From NCBI GenBank assembly GCA_012515515.1, contig JAAYYE010000020.1, forward strand, positions 1 to 30,051: DNA of 30,051 nt, written 5' to 3'. The position numbers and the translations under genes were made by a program. The notes below the pieces were generated by a model. That model searched no databases and had not been told where the DNA came from. It saw nothing but the letters and a program-made list of their open reading frames with translations. The DNA comes from Minisyncoccota bacterium (lineage in GTDB: Bacteria; Patescibacteria; Microgenomatia; UBA1400; PJMF01). Positions 16,324 to 23,517 of the stretch are shown here, in pieces (position 1 is the first letter of the stretch; each line of letters starts with the position of its first letter).

Positions 16324-17559
16324 TTATTTCAATGCTTTTCTGACCGCCTCATGTTCACTCCAGGGTTCTTCAGTTTCACCATAGCACATGCTTTTTTCTG
16401 GCCCCTTGCCAAACAGAGCAATCAGGTCGCCTTTTTTAGCAATTTTTTGCAAAGTGAAATTAATTGCTTGCTGACGATCAGCAATAGAAATGACTTTATG
16501 ATGATTATTGCCTAAAGTTTCCTTCATTTGGCGAATAATGTTCCAGACGCTTTCGGTGCGCGGGTCTTCGGCAGTAAAAACCACCAGATCGGCCAATTCA
16601 CCACCGATTTTGCCCATGATGGAGCGCTTGTCGCGATCACGAAGACCCGCGCAACCATAAATGGCAATTAATCGGCCAGTAATTTTGTCTTTTTTCATTT
16701 TTTGCCTTAAGGAGTTTAAAGCTTCGGTTAGACTTTGAGGAGTGTGGGCAAAATCTATGACTACTTGGAAATTAAACTGTCGACCTGTTAATTTTTTTAA
16801 ATCCAAAAATTCCATGCGACCGCTTACATTTTGAAAGGACTTTAAACCCGCGACCAACTCTTTGTCACTTAAACCAATTTTTTCTGCGATAGTAATCGCC
16901 AAGCGGGCATTCATTTGATTAAATTCTTCAGGAAAACGATTTTTTAATTCTCGTTTTAACACTGGGGAAAGCTCTTGTTCTTTACTGTAAGTTAAAATTT
17001 GGTAGTCGCTGCTTGGTAACATTTTCTTTAATCGGTAATAAGAGAGATCGTCTTCATTGAGTACAACAATTTTGCTTTTTTTAAGCACGGAAGCTTTAGC
17101 ATTGAGATAATTTTGGTAGTTCAGGTGATAATCAAAATGATCACGAGTAATATTGGTTACTCCAGCAAAAGTAGGCTTAATCCCAAACAGGCGATATTGA
17201 TAAGCGCCCTGAGAAGTAAATTCCAATATTAGATATTCGACTTTTTCTTCTAGCATTTGGGCCATTAGACGATAAAGTTCATCTGGGGCTGGGCTGGTAG
17301 TATGAAAACCGGTTTCAATTTGTCTTTGACCAATATAGGCAGCAACGGTGGAAATGAGGGCTGTTTGATAGCCAGCAGTTTTCAATAAATGATAGAGCAA
17401 GCTGCTTGATGAAGTTTTCCCGTCTGTGCCAGTAATGGCAATAATTTTTAGTTTTTTTTGGGGAAAGTTGTTTTGAATTTCAGCTGGCAAAGCTTTAAAT
17501 AAAGCAGTTTTCAAAAAATGATAGGGTTTTTTTGCTTGATATAAAAAACTATCTAACAT
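16324..17559 (-). CDS. MurE-like Mur ligase lacking the N-terminal domain
   Basis: A UDP-N-acetylmuramyl-tripeptide synthetase-like ligase. MurE blocks are ITGTDGKTSSS (P-loop, 42-52), HTTSPAP, NITRDHFDYH, VIDFAHTPQSL, GCAGLRDRDKRSIMG, AEDPRTE and the end block FGKGPEKS...SEHEAVRKAL. The protein is 411 aa, about 80 residues shorter than usual, because the P-loop begins near residue 42: the UDP-binding first domain is reduced to a short helix. The position of the DNPR motif that selects diaminopimelate reads EDPR, so the added amino acid is uncertain. It is first in an operon with murC. Confidence 0.82.
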   Translation of the reverse strand: MLDSFLYQAKKPYHFLKTALFKALPAEIQNNFPQKKLKIIAITGTDGKTSSSSLLYHLLKTAGYQTALISTVAAYIGQRQIETGFHTTSPAPDELYRLMAQMLEEKVEYLILEFTSQGAYQYRLFGIKPTFAGVTNITRDHFDYHLNYQNYLNAKASVLKKSKIVVLNEDDLSYYRLKKMLPSSDYQILTYSKEQELSPVLKRELKNRFPEEFNQMNARLAITIAEKIGLSDKELVAGLKSFQNVSGRMEFLDLKKLTGRQFNFQVVIDFAHTPQSLTEALNSLRQKMKKDKITGRLIAIYGCAGLRDRDKRSIMGKIGGELADLVVFTAEDPRTESVWNIIRQMKETLGNNHHKVISIADRQQAINFTLQKIAKKGDLIALFGKGPEKSMCYGETEEPWSEHEAVRKALK

Positions 17560-17626
17560 ACTAATTATATGATAACACTATAGTGCTAATTTCTAAACAA
17601 TGCTTAGAATTGTCATATTGATTGTT

Positions 17627-17632
17627 AATAAT
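17627..17632 (+). promoter_or_regulatory. -10-like box of the YifB/ComM gene
   Basis: AATAAT (5 of 6 to consensus) ends 8 nt before the ATG at 17641. This spacing fits the leaderless pattern in the window and supports that ATG over the TTG at 17632. Confidence 0.4.
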
Positions 17633-17640
17633 TGCAAGAG

Positions 17641-19164
17641 ATGTTTGTTAAAACTTTTAGCGCGATTAATGTGGGTTTAACGGTCAAAAAAATTGAAGTA
17701 GAAATTGATACGGTTATAGGTAAGCCTGCTTTTGTTTTAATTGGCCTAGCTAATCAAGCGGTGGAAGAATCGAAAGAAAGAATTAGCGCTGCTCTTTTAC
17801 ACTGTGGTATCAGAATTAAGCCCTTAAAAACTGTGGTCAATTTAGCTCCAGCCGAATTAAGAAAAACTAGTAGTGCTTTAGAGTTGGCTATAGCTGTTGC
17901 TCTACTCCGCCAATATGGTGAAATATCGATAGACTGTCAAAAAGCCTTATTCCTCGGAGAATTATCCTTAACTGGTCAACTGAAGGCGGTCAAAGGTATT
18001 TTAGCCATTGCGCTGCAGGCACGAGCTTTAGGTTTTCGTAAATTTTATTTTCCAGAGGCTAATTTAGATGAATTATGTCTGATTAAAGATCTTGAATTGT
18101 TTCCTATTAAAAATTTGCAGGAATTAATTACTTTAGCTCAAAATAATTCTTTAGAAAAACTCAAGTTAAAAATACACGATCAGCAAAAAGCTATTAGCAA
18201 GCATTTGCCAATTAATGTTCCAGATTTAGGAGAATTTCAGGAACAATACCAAGCCAAACGAGCTTTGAGTTTGTGTGCAGCGGGTGGCCATCATCTCTTA
18301 TTATTTGGTGAGCCTGGAGCTGGCAAAACTTATTTAGCGCAAAGCATTTTATCAATTTTGCCCAAGCCAACAGAAAAAGAAATCCTAGAAATTAACCAAA
18401 TTTATTCTTTATTAGCTCCACTAGAAAACGGTCTCTTAACACAACGCCCTTTTCGTCAGCCCCATCACAGCATTAGTAAAACTGCTTTTTTGGGTAGTCC
18501 AGATTTTCCAGGAGAATTGAGTTTAGCGCACTTAGGCATTTTATTTTTAGATGAATTTGTTGAATTGCGACGAGATTTAATTGAAGCGCTGCGTCAACCC
18601 TTAGAGTGTCAATATTTTAAAATTAATCGGGCCAAGCATGAGCTCACCTATCCTGCCAATTTTACCTTAATTGCGGCGACTAATCCTTGTCCTTGTGGTT
18701 ATTATGCCAGTAACAAGCCTTGTCGCTGTAGCACTTATGATTTATTGCGTTATCAGAAAAAAATTTCTGGGCCCATCTTAGATCGTATCGATTTAAGCAT
18801 CCGTCTTGAAGCCGATCATCAAAGAGAGTTATTTTTTGATTCCGCTAATCAACTAAGCAGCAAAAAAATTTATCAACAAGTGCTCTTAGCTAAAAACAGG
18901 CAAAACTTGCGTTTTAAAAATAGCAATTTTACTTCCAATGCTAGCTTGACTAGCGCTGGTGTTAAACATTTTTGTCAATTAAGTAAGCAGGCAAAAAAAA
19001 CCTTAGATCTGGCAAGAAGTCAGTTAAAATTGAGTGTTAGAGCCTATTTTAAAACTATCAAGGTGGCACAAACTATTAGTGATTTTACTGAAGAGAAAAT
19101 AATTTCTCATTACGCCATTGCTGAGGCGCTGAGCTTTCGTCAAACTTCTTATGCTTTCAATTAA
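17641..19164 (+). CDS. YifB/ComM family Mg-chelatase-like AAA+ ATPase
   Basis: A 507-aa AAA+ protein of the ComM/YifB family; in naturally competent bacteria ComM is a branch-migration helicase that extends integration of transformed DNA. The N-terminal ChlI/Lon-protease-like domain begins MFVKTFSAINVGL and has the family's VNLAPAELRK. The AAA+ core has Walker A GEPGAGKTYL, QPHHSISKTAFLG, Walker B LFLDEFVEL, sensor region AATNPCPCGYY and RIDLSI, with C-rich PCPCGYY...KPCRC. The C-terminal helical domain ends the protein. I start at ATG 17641, where the family alignment begins, not at an in-frame TTG three codons upstream. Confidence 0.9.
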   Translation: MFVKTFSAINVGLTVKKIEVEIDTVIGKPAFVLIGLANQAVEESKERISAALLHCGIRIKPLKTVVNLAPAELRKTSSALELAIAVALLRQYGEISIDCQKALFLGELSLTGQLKAVKGILAIALQARALGFRKFYFPEANLDELCLIKDLELFPIKNLQELITLAQNNSLEKLKLKIHDQQKAISKHLPINVPDLGEFQEQYQAKRALSLCAAGGHHLLLFGEPGAGKTYLAQSILSILPKPTEKEILEINQIYSLLAPLENGLLTQRPFRQPHHSISKTAFLGSPDFPGELSLAHLGILFLDEFVELRRDLIEALRQPLECQYFKINRAKHELTYPANFTLIAATNPCPCGYYASNKPCRCSTYDLLRYQKKISGPILDRIDLSIRLEADHQRELFFDSANQLSSKKIYQQVLLAKNRQNLRFKNSNFTSNASLTSAGVKHFCQLSKQAKKTLDLARSQLKLSVRAYFKTIKVAQTISDFTEEKIISHYAIAEALSFRQTSYAFN

Positions 19165-19174
19165 AAATTAAGCA

Positions 19175-19948
19175 TTAAAAATTAACAATTAACAGGGTCA
19201 TACCTAAAAATAAACAATAAAAAGCAAACAATAAAAAATGATTGTGGACGATGATTTTTTGTAGCAATTTGAGGCTAAACCAGGCGCTAATTGCGGCCAC
19301 CAGCATCGCTGGAAGAGTGAGTCCCCAATTAAGTTGGCCAAAACTTTGACCGTTTGTTTGTAGTAAATCAAAAATTGCTGAGCCGATTATTACAGGTATA
19401 GATAATAAAAAAGAAAATTGAAAAGCATTTTTAGCACTCAGTTTATTTCTAAAAGCAGCATAGAGAGTCAGGCCTGATCTTGAAACACCAGGCAGAATAG
19501 CTAAAACCTGAAATAAACCAATCTTTAAGGCTGTTAAAAAGCTAATATCTTCTAATTTTTCTGTTGCTGCCAACTCTTGATTCTTTTTTAATTTTAAGAA
19601 ACTAAAATAATTAATTATTCCAGTAAATAGAAAAAAATAAGCCAGGTGCTGTGTAGATAAAGTTGCGGTATTAAACTGTTGTTTAATCAATAAAGTTAGT
19701 AGTACTAGAGGCAAAGTTGCCACAGACAATAAGAAAAAAACTCTTTTGTTAATTTTTTTGATACTTGGCCAGAAGAAGACAATAACGACAAATAATGTAG
19801 CCAGATGTAAGGCGATTTCAAAATTTATAAAACCATCATTGATTTTAAATAAGTTTTCAATTAAAAATAAGTGCCCAGAGCTGGAAATGGGTAAAAATTC
19901 TGTTAAACCTTGGACTAAACCCAATAATATTGCTTGCCAAAAATTCAT
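19175..19948 (-). CDS. uppP: Undecaprenyl-diphosphatase
   Basis: Membrane enzyme that recycles undecaprenyl diphosphate to the monophosphate carrier for peptidoglycan and glycan synthesis. At 257 aa it has about seven or eight hydrophobic segments. Both active-site blocks of the BacA family are present: GLVQGLTEFLPISSSGHL near the N-terminus and LPGVSRSGLTLYAA in the middle. The 3' end converges on the YifB/ComM gene, 10 nt away. A TAGAAT box lies 6 nt before the ATG and no Shine-Dalgarno sequence is seen. Confidence 0.95.
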   Translation of the reverse strand: MNFWQAILLGLVQGLTEFLPISSSGHLFLIENLFKINDGFINFEIALHLATLFVVIVFFWPSIKKINKRVFFLLSVATLPLVLLTLLIKQQFNTATLSTQHLAYFFLFTGIINYFSFLKLKKNQELAATEKLEDISFLTALKIGLFQVLAILPGVSRSGLTLYAAFRNKLSAKNAFQFSFLLSIPVIIGSAIFDLLQTNGQSFGQLNWGLTLPAMLVAAISAWFSLKLLQKIIVHNHFLLFAFYCLFLGMTLLIVNF

Positions 19949-19985
19949 TATTTTATTCTATATCTTTAGCAACAATAATAACAGT

Positions 19986-20308
19986 GAACATGGCTCATAA
20001 GCCGGATTCTGTTTGATTAGTAATGATTTGTCTAGGCACAACTTTATGACCTCATTCTAAAAGAAATAAAGGGAGTAGGTCCATTTAGGTCAAAATCGTT
20101 GCTCGCAGCGGGGAGGATTGCCAATTAATCATTGCTGATTAATTATCCAAAAACTTGATCGTTTCAGCTGGCGTTACCCAGTTCGTCACTGTTGCTCTAA
20201 CTAGCTAGTAATTAAACTAGTCGTGGCTTTCACCACGCACCCTCTACTCGGCTGTCCGGACTTTCCTGTCAAAGATCTTCATCAATGACCCATTACTCGG
20301 CCATGTTC
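19986..20308 (-). ncRNA. rnpB: RNase P RNA
   Basis: The catalytic RNA of RNase P, which matures tRNA 5' ends. Conserved bacterial core segments on the minus strand are GACAGGAAAGTCCGGACAGC near the 5' end, AGAGCAACAGTGACGAA and GGTAACGCC in the middle, and ACAGAATCCGGCTTATGAGC at the 3' end. The ends are set by the P1 helix: nine bases, GAACATGGC at 20308-20300, pair perfectly with GCCATGTTC at 19994-19986. Length is about 323 nt. It is preceded by a good promoter and is divergent from the coiled-coil gene at 20370. Confidence 0.95.
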
Positions 20309-20314
20309 TCTTGT

Positions 20315-20344
20315 ATTATACTAAAAATTCTGTTAATCTGTCAG
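20315..20344 (-). promoter_or_regulatory. Promoter of rnpB
   Basis: -10 TATAAT at 20315-20320 and -35 CTGACA at 20339-20344 (5 of 6 to TTGACA), with an 18-bp spacer. The -10 ends 6 nt before the start of P1. It is one of the few promoters in the window with a recognisable -35. Confidence 0.75.
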
Positions 20345-20369
20345 CTAGATATTGTAAAAGAAAGAAAAT

Positions 20370-20870
20370 ATGAGTGACGATTTAGTAAAAAAAGCCCTAG
20401 CAGTTAGCGATGAGACTATCGATGAAGTAGTTGCCAAAGCAAAAACTGCCCCACTGAGCGAAGAAGAAGAAATTAAGCGTTCTGATGAATTAGCAGATAC
20501 CTTAATTTCCCTACAAAATTTAATCGAACGCCACGCTTTAGAATTAACAAAAATTGATGCTGAGTTGAGAGAAAAAAGAGAAGCAATGAAGAGTGTTTTT
20601 GAAAACGATGCCACTTTAAGTGAAAAAAAAGACGAAATTGACCAATACAATCAACAATATAAGGAACGCAAAAGCCAGTTGCAAAACAATCCTCAAGTGA
20701 TTAGCCTAAAAGTTGATGTGGCCGACCTAAATGAACAAAAAAAGGATCTAGAAGAAACACTTAGTAGTCATTTGATTAATTATCATAGTTTAACCAATTC
20801 TACGAGCTTTGACACGAGCGAGGGTGATCAGTGGGAATTTGTGATTAAAGCAAAAATTAAAAAGAAATAA
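20370..20870 (+). CDS. Coiled-coil hypothetical protein
   Basis: A 166-aa, highly charged protein with no family I recognise. Residues about 35-140 are dominated by Glu, Lys, Leu and Gln in heptad-like patterns (LQNLIERHALELTKIDAELR, then KKDEIDQYNQQYKERK and LNEQKKDLEETL), predicting a long coiled coil. It ends with a strand-like WEFVIKAKIKKK. No signal peptide or membrane segment is seen. It is divergent from rnpB, followed by a strong terminator, and so is probably monocistronic. Confidence 0.75.
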   Translation: MSDDLVKKALAVSDETIDEVVAKAKTAPLSEEEEIKRSDELADTLISLQNLIERHALELTKIDAELREKREAMKSVFENDATLSEKKDEIDQYNQQYKERKSQLQNNPQVISLKVDVADLNEQKKDLEETLSSHLINYHSLTNSTSFDTSEGDQWEFVIKAKIKKK

Positions 20871-20907
20871 CACTGCTTAAGCAAAAAAATCATTACCTTT
20901 AAATATT

Positions 20908-20936
20908 AAAAAACCCGCCAGCAAGGCGGGTTTTTC
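20908..20936. terminator. Bidirectional rho-independent terminator
   Basis: Stem AAACCCGCC / GGCGGGTTT with loop AGCAA, flanked by A- and T-runs on both sides. It lies between the converging coiled-coil gene and rpsU and can serve both strands. Confidence 0.93.
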
Positions 20937-20951
20937 ATATTTTAATCAATT

Positions 20952-21203
20952 TTATGCTCCTAGGCGTTGATTTATTCTAACAAGCGCAGCAGGAGAAACA
21001 TTTTTGCGGTTTTTTAGAGAACGAGCTCGCTTTTTTAAACGACTTCTTTCAGCTGTTAAATCAGCCTTAATTCTCGAGGGTTTGGCAAAATAGCGTCGAT
21101 CTTTAACAATTTGCACTGTTCCAGCGCTAGCACTTGCTTTTTTGAATTGACGAATAATATCACCAGTAGATTGGTTTTTCTTAGCTTTAATAATAATTGG
21201 CAA
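20952..21203 (-). CDS. rpsU: 30S ribosomal protein S21
   Basis: Small basic ribosomal protein involved in mRNA selection. The sequence MPIIIKAKKNQSTGDIIRQF, then YFAKPSRIKADLTAERSRLK matches S21, whose usual pattern is a short beta start, a basic helix and a KPS motif. I choose TTG at 21203 as the start: a perfect AGGAGG at 21212-21217 sits 8 nt upstream. A GTG at 21210-21212 in the same frame overlaps the Shine-Dalgarno sequence itself and is unlikely. The resulting protein has 83 residues, longer than many S21 proteins, with an Arg/Lys-rich tail. Confidence 0.92.
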   Translation of the reverse strand: MPIIIKAKKNQSTGDIIRQFKKASASAGTVQIVKDRRYFAKPSRIKADLTAERSRLKKRARSLKNRKNVSPAALVRINQRLGA

Positions 21204-21211
21204 GTAAATCA

Positions 21212-21217
21212 CCTCCT
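21212..21217 (-). promoter_or_regulatory. Shine-Dalgarno sequence of rpsU
   Basis: AGGAGG within GAGAGGAGGTGA, a near-perfect anti-SD match, 8 nt before the TTG start. It decides the start codon and stands out in a window where most genes lack an SD. Confidence 0.85.
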
Positions 21218-21319
21218 CTCGACTTTTTTATTCTATATACAGGCAACAATTATAAGCGATTAAGTAAAATTGACTAGAGTTAGTTTGGAAACCTTTCTAA
21301 TTGACAGTCATTTTAATTA

Positions 21320-22027
21320 ATGTTAACTTTGACAAAGTTTTTTAAAAAAATCACACAGAAAATGCGCATATTAGTGATCGAAGATGATTTAATTCTGTCA
21401 GATTTATTAGTCAACACCTTAATAAACAATTATTTAATTGATATATCAAGTAATTTAGCTAAAACATCTAATTTATTAGATAATAATTTCTACCAAGCAA
21501 TATTACTCAGCTCAGCTATTTTTTGTGATTGTCGATCTAAAAAATGCGCTTGCAAAGTTTTTCAAAAATCCCAATCTCCAGTTTTATTAATGACCACGGG
21601 CGAAGTGGCAAGTCATGATTATAATTATTTAGGACAGCGTAAAATTGATTTTTTACACAAACCTTTTAATATTAATGAATTGCAGTTGCGCCTTAACATG
21701 ATGCTATTTCAATTTCCTAACAAACAGCAACCGGCATTAGCTTATCAAAATTTTTTATTGGACGAGCAATCTCGTCAACTAATTTGTTCAGGCAATAGCC
21801 TTCATTTAACCAAAAAAGAATTTTATTTAATGCAAATATTTTTTAAAAGACCGAGGCAATTATTATCAAAAAGCTTATTAGCTAATTTAGTTTGGGATAA
21901 TGAGGAGATCGTGTATGGTAATAGCATCGCCATGCACTTAAGTGGTTTACGCAAAAAAATTAAAAAATTATCTGGTCAGGATTTGATAAAAACAGTTAGA
22001 GGAGATGGCTATTTATTGGAAGATTAA
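21320..22027 (+). CDS. OmpR/PhoB-like regulator with degenerate receiver and Cys cluster
   Basis: A 235-aa two-domain regulator. The receiver begins MRILVIEDD (acidic pair kept), has the T/S position (LLMTTGE) and the KPF lysine. However, the phosphoacceptor position reads ILLS, with Ser64 in place of Asp, so ordinary phosphorylation is not possible. Directly after it is CDCRSKKCACK with four cysteines (C69, C71, C76, C78) where other receivers have an LP-type loop. The C-terminal winged helix (about 135-235) is intact: LTKKEFYLM, LVWDNEEI and the LRKKI...IKTVRGDGYLL recognition block. No kinase gene is nearby. The start may instead be the ATG at 21362, which gives the usual family N-terminus. 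Confidence 0.88.
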   Translation: MLTLTKFFKKITQKMRILVIEDDLILSDLLVNTLINNYLIDISSNLAKTSNLLDNNFYQAILLSSAIFCDCRSKKCACKVFQKSQSPVLLMTTGEVASHDYNYLGQRKIDFLHKPFNINELQLRLNMMLFQFPNKQQPALAYQNFLLDEQSRQLICSGNSLHLTKKEFYLMQIFFKRPRQLLSKSLLANLVWDNEEIVYGNSIAMHLSGLRKKIKKLSGQDLIKTVRGDGYLLED

Positions 22028-22380
22028 ATGATTGCCTTGATGTGTTTGAGATTAGTCCAGCCGCCCAAAACATGAACGTGGAGGTGTTGAACTTGTTGCA
22101 CCTGTCGACCAACATTAATGTGAATTTGATAATTATCTGCGATGTCCATTTTTTTGGCCATTTTGCGGCACAACACTAGTAAGCGAGCATGGAAACCCTG
22201 ATCATTGATGCTAGCCTCTTCCAAATTGGCATAGGCCTTTTTAGGAATAACTAAAATATGGACCGGGGCTTTAGGGTCATTATTAGCAATCACAATAAAT
22301 TCATCATCTTCATAATGAATGGTTGCTGGCAATTGTCGTTTAATAATTTTTGTAAACACTGATTCTGTCATGGTACTCAT
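22024..22380 (-). CDS. HIT-family hydrolase
   Basis: A 118-aa histidine-triad protein of the HINT-like group, which hydrolyses purine nucleoside phosphoramidates and similar AMP-conjugates. The triad HLHVHVLGG is at 99-107 and the preceding NVGRQVQQVQ matches the NxGxxxGQxxxH pattern. APVHILVIPKK is the usual core strand. It starts 7 nt after the DHH-type gene on the same strand and forms an operon with it. ATG codons at 22380 and three codons later are both possible starts. It overlaps the regulator gene by 4 nt tail to tail. Confidence 0.92.
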   Translation of the reverse strand: MSTMTESVFTKIIKRQLPATIHYEDDEFIVIANNDPKAPVHILVIPKKAYANLEEASINDQGFHARLLVLCRKMAKKMDIADNYQIHINVGRQVQQVQHLHVHVLGGWTNLKHIKAII

Positions 22381-22387
22381 TGCCTTT

Positions 22388-23284
22388 TTATGCGTAAAGT
22401 TTTTTAACTAACTCTATAACTTCTTTTAAACTTAAACTGCTAGCTTTTTTTTGTTGCCAGCCACTACTACCATTAAGCAGCATTTTGCCGCTCGCGTGAT
22501 AAAACCAAGACGCTGCTGGATCGACTTGTCTAATAGCTTGATCTAGGGCTTGCAAGGTAAAATTGCTGCCATCAGGATTTTTGCTATCAGGTCGTGCCTT
22601 AATTCTAATCGTCCCGAGCTCAGGATCTTTACGAATGACTAATTGATAGCCCTGAATTTGTGCCAATTTAATGCATTCGTCATTGGCAGTTTCAATGGCT
22701 AAACAAGGTCCAATTTTTGTAGAAAATTTTTGACCCTTTTCTTCAATCAATTCTTTGGCTTTATATTTTTGCGTTAAACTAGCATAGACAGAATCTAGAG
22801 CTTGGAGGCCGAAATTAAGCTGAGCTTCGTCATCGTGAAAGTTGATAAACTCATGACCGTGAATGACCGTATGCAGCGAAAACATAAAACGATCTTCGCT
22901 GGCTTCTGGCCAATTAACCTCGCAAAAGTGATCAATCTCGGTAATATGTTTAACCATGGCCGCTAAGGCTAGATCATCTTTTTTATCTGGATATCGCTGA
23001 CAAAGATAGTCATAAACTAGGGAGCTGGCTGAAACATTTGGTCCCGCCTTTTCTACTTGATGGTGATCAAATTCTCCTAAACCGGTATCAACATGGGTTA
23101 CTTCGTGCAGCTGACAATTGAAGTTTTTTTCACAATCTTGAAGACTAATTTTGTCTCCAGGATCAACGAAAGCCACTTTAGCAGCTGCATAGCGATTAGC
23201 ATCAAATCTTTTGAACAACCACACTCCGCCAATGGCATCTAAATCTGGTGAATGATGAGTAACTAAGAGCTTGCGTTTAGGCAT
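22388..23284 (-). CDS. DHH-type phosphoesterase-like protein
   Basis: A 298-aa protein with DHH-superfamily metal motifs: THHSPDLDAIGG (H10, D14, D16), HVDTGLG (D66) and EFDHHQ (D73-H74-H75). The C-terminal part includes SWFYHASGKMLLNG, where the DHHA1-like substrate domain would be. It may cleave nanoRNA, cyclic dinucleotides or polyphosphate-type substrates; MYG1-like proteins are an alternative. The start has an extended -10 (TGATATAAT) ending 6 nt upstream and no Shine-Dalgarno sequence. It is the first gene of an operon with the HIT protein; both act on nucleotides. Confidence 0.75.
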   Translation of the reverse strand: MPKRKLLVTHHSPDLDAIGGVWLFKRFDANRYAAAKVAFVDPGDKISLQDCEKNFNCQLHEVTHVDTGLGEFDHHQVEKAGPNVSASSLVYDYLCQRYPDKKDDLALAAMVKHITEIDHFCEVNWPEASEDRFMFSLHTVIHGHEFINFHDDEAQLNFGLQALDSVYASLTQKYKAKELIEEKGQKFSTKIGPCLAIETANDECIKLAQIQGYQLVIRKDPELGTIRIKARPDSKNPDGSNFTLQALDQAIRQVDPAASWFYHASGKMLLNGSSGWQQKKASSLSLKEVIELVKKLYA

Positions 23285-23290
23285 AGGCTC

Positions 23291-23299
23291 ATTATATCA
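23291..23299 (-). promoter_or_regulatory. Extended -10 box of the DHH-HIT operon
   Basis: TGATATAAT on the minus strand ends 6 nt before the ATG at 23284. It sits just beyond the terminator that ends the upstream transcript. Confidence 0.55.
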
Positions 23300-23303
23300 G
23301 CTG

Positions 23304-23351
23304 CTAAAAAAAGAACCCACCGAAATCGCCTTGAGGGTAGATTTCAGTGGG
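23304..23351 (-). terminator. Rho-independent terminator after proS
   Basis: Minus-strand stem CCCACTGAAATC / GATTTCGGTGGG (one mismatched A/G-type pair) with a 12-nt loop, followed by TTCTTTTTTT. It ends the transcript that comes from proS, about 165 nt after its stop. Confidence 0.85.
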
Positions 23352-23517
23352 AGTCTTCCTCACCGATAAAACACTTAACAATATAACTTAAATTTTCTTT
23401 TTTCAAACATGAAAAAAAGCTTGATCACTAGCCTTATAATTTTTTTTCAGACTAAGCGAATTTAATAATATAGGATTACTATTTATTGCATTTTCTGCAA
23501 TAAAGACTAAGTTTTAT
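23352..23517 (-). other. Long 3' UTR with hairpins
   Basis: No gene is visible between the proS stop and the terminator. Two further hairpins can be drawn: TTTATTGCA-GAAAA-TGCAATAAA near 23481-23505, just after the stop, and an A/T-rich one, CTTTTTTCA/TGAAAAAAG, near 23397-23418. It could be a structured 3' UTR or a small RNA source. Confidence 0.4.

Noticed and set aside
16324..17559. MurE-like gene as a 5'-truncated pseudogene
   Set aside because: The remaining domains are intact with all motifs, and the gene is in a tight operon with murC; a short-N-terminus functional form is more likely.
20345..20650. Minus-strand ORF of 101 aa inside the coiled-coil gene
   Set aside because: It is a Ser/Phe-rich antisense shadow of a Glu/Lys-rich coding sequence and overlaps the rnpB promoter.
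21204..21212. GTG at 21210-21212 as the rpsU start
   Set aside because: It overlaps the Shine-Dalgarno sequence; the TTG at 21203 is at the proper distance and gives the usual S21 N-terminus.
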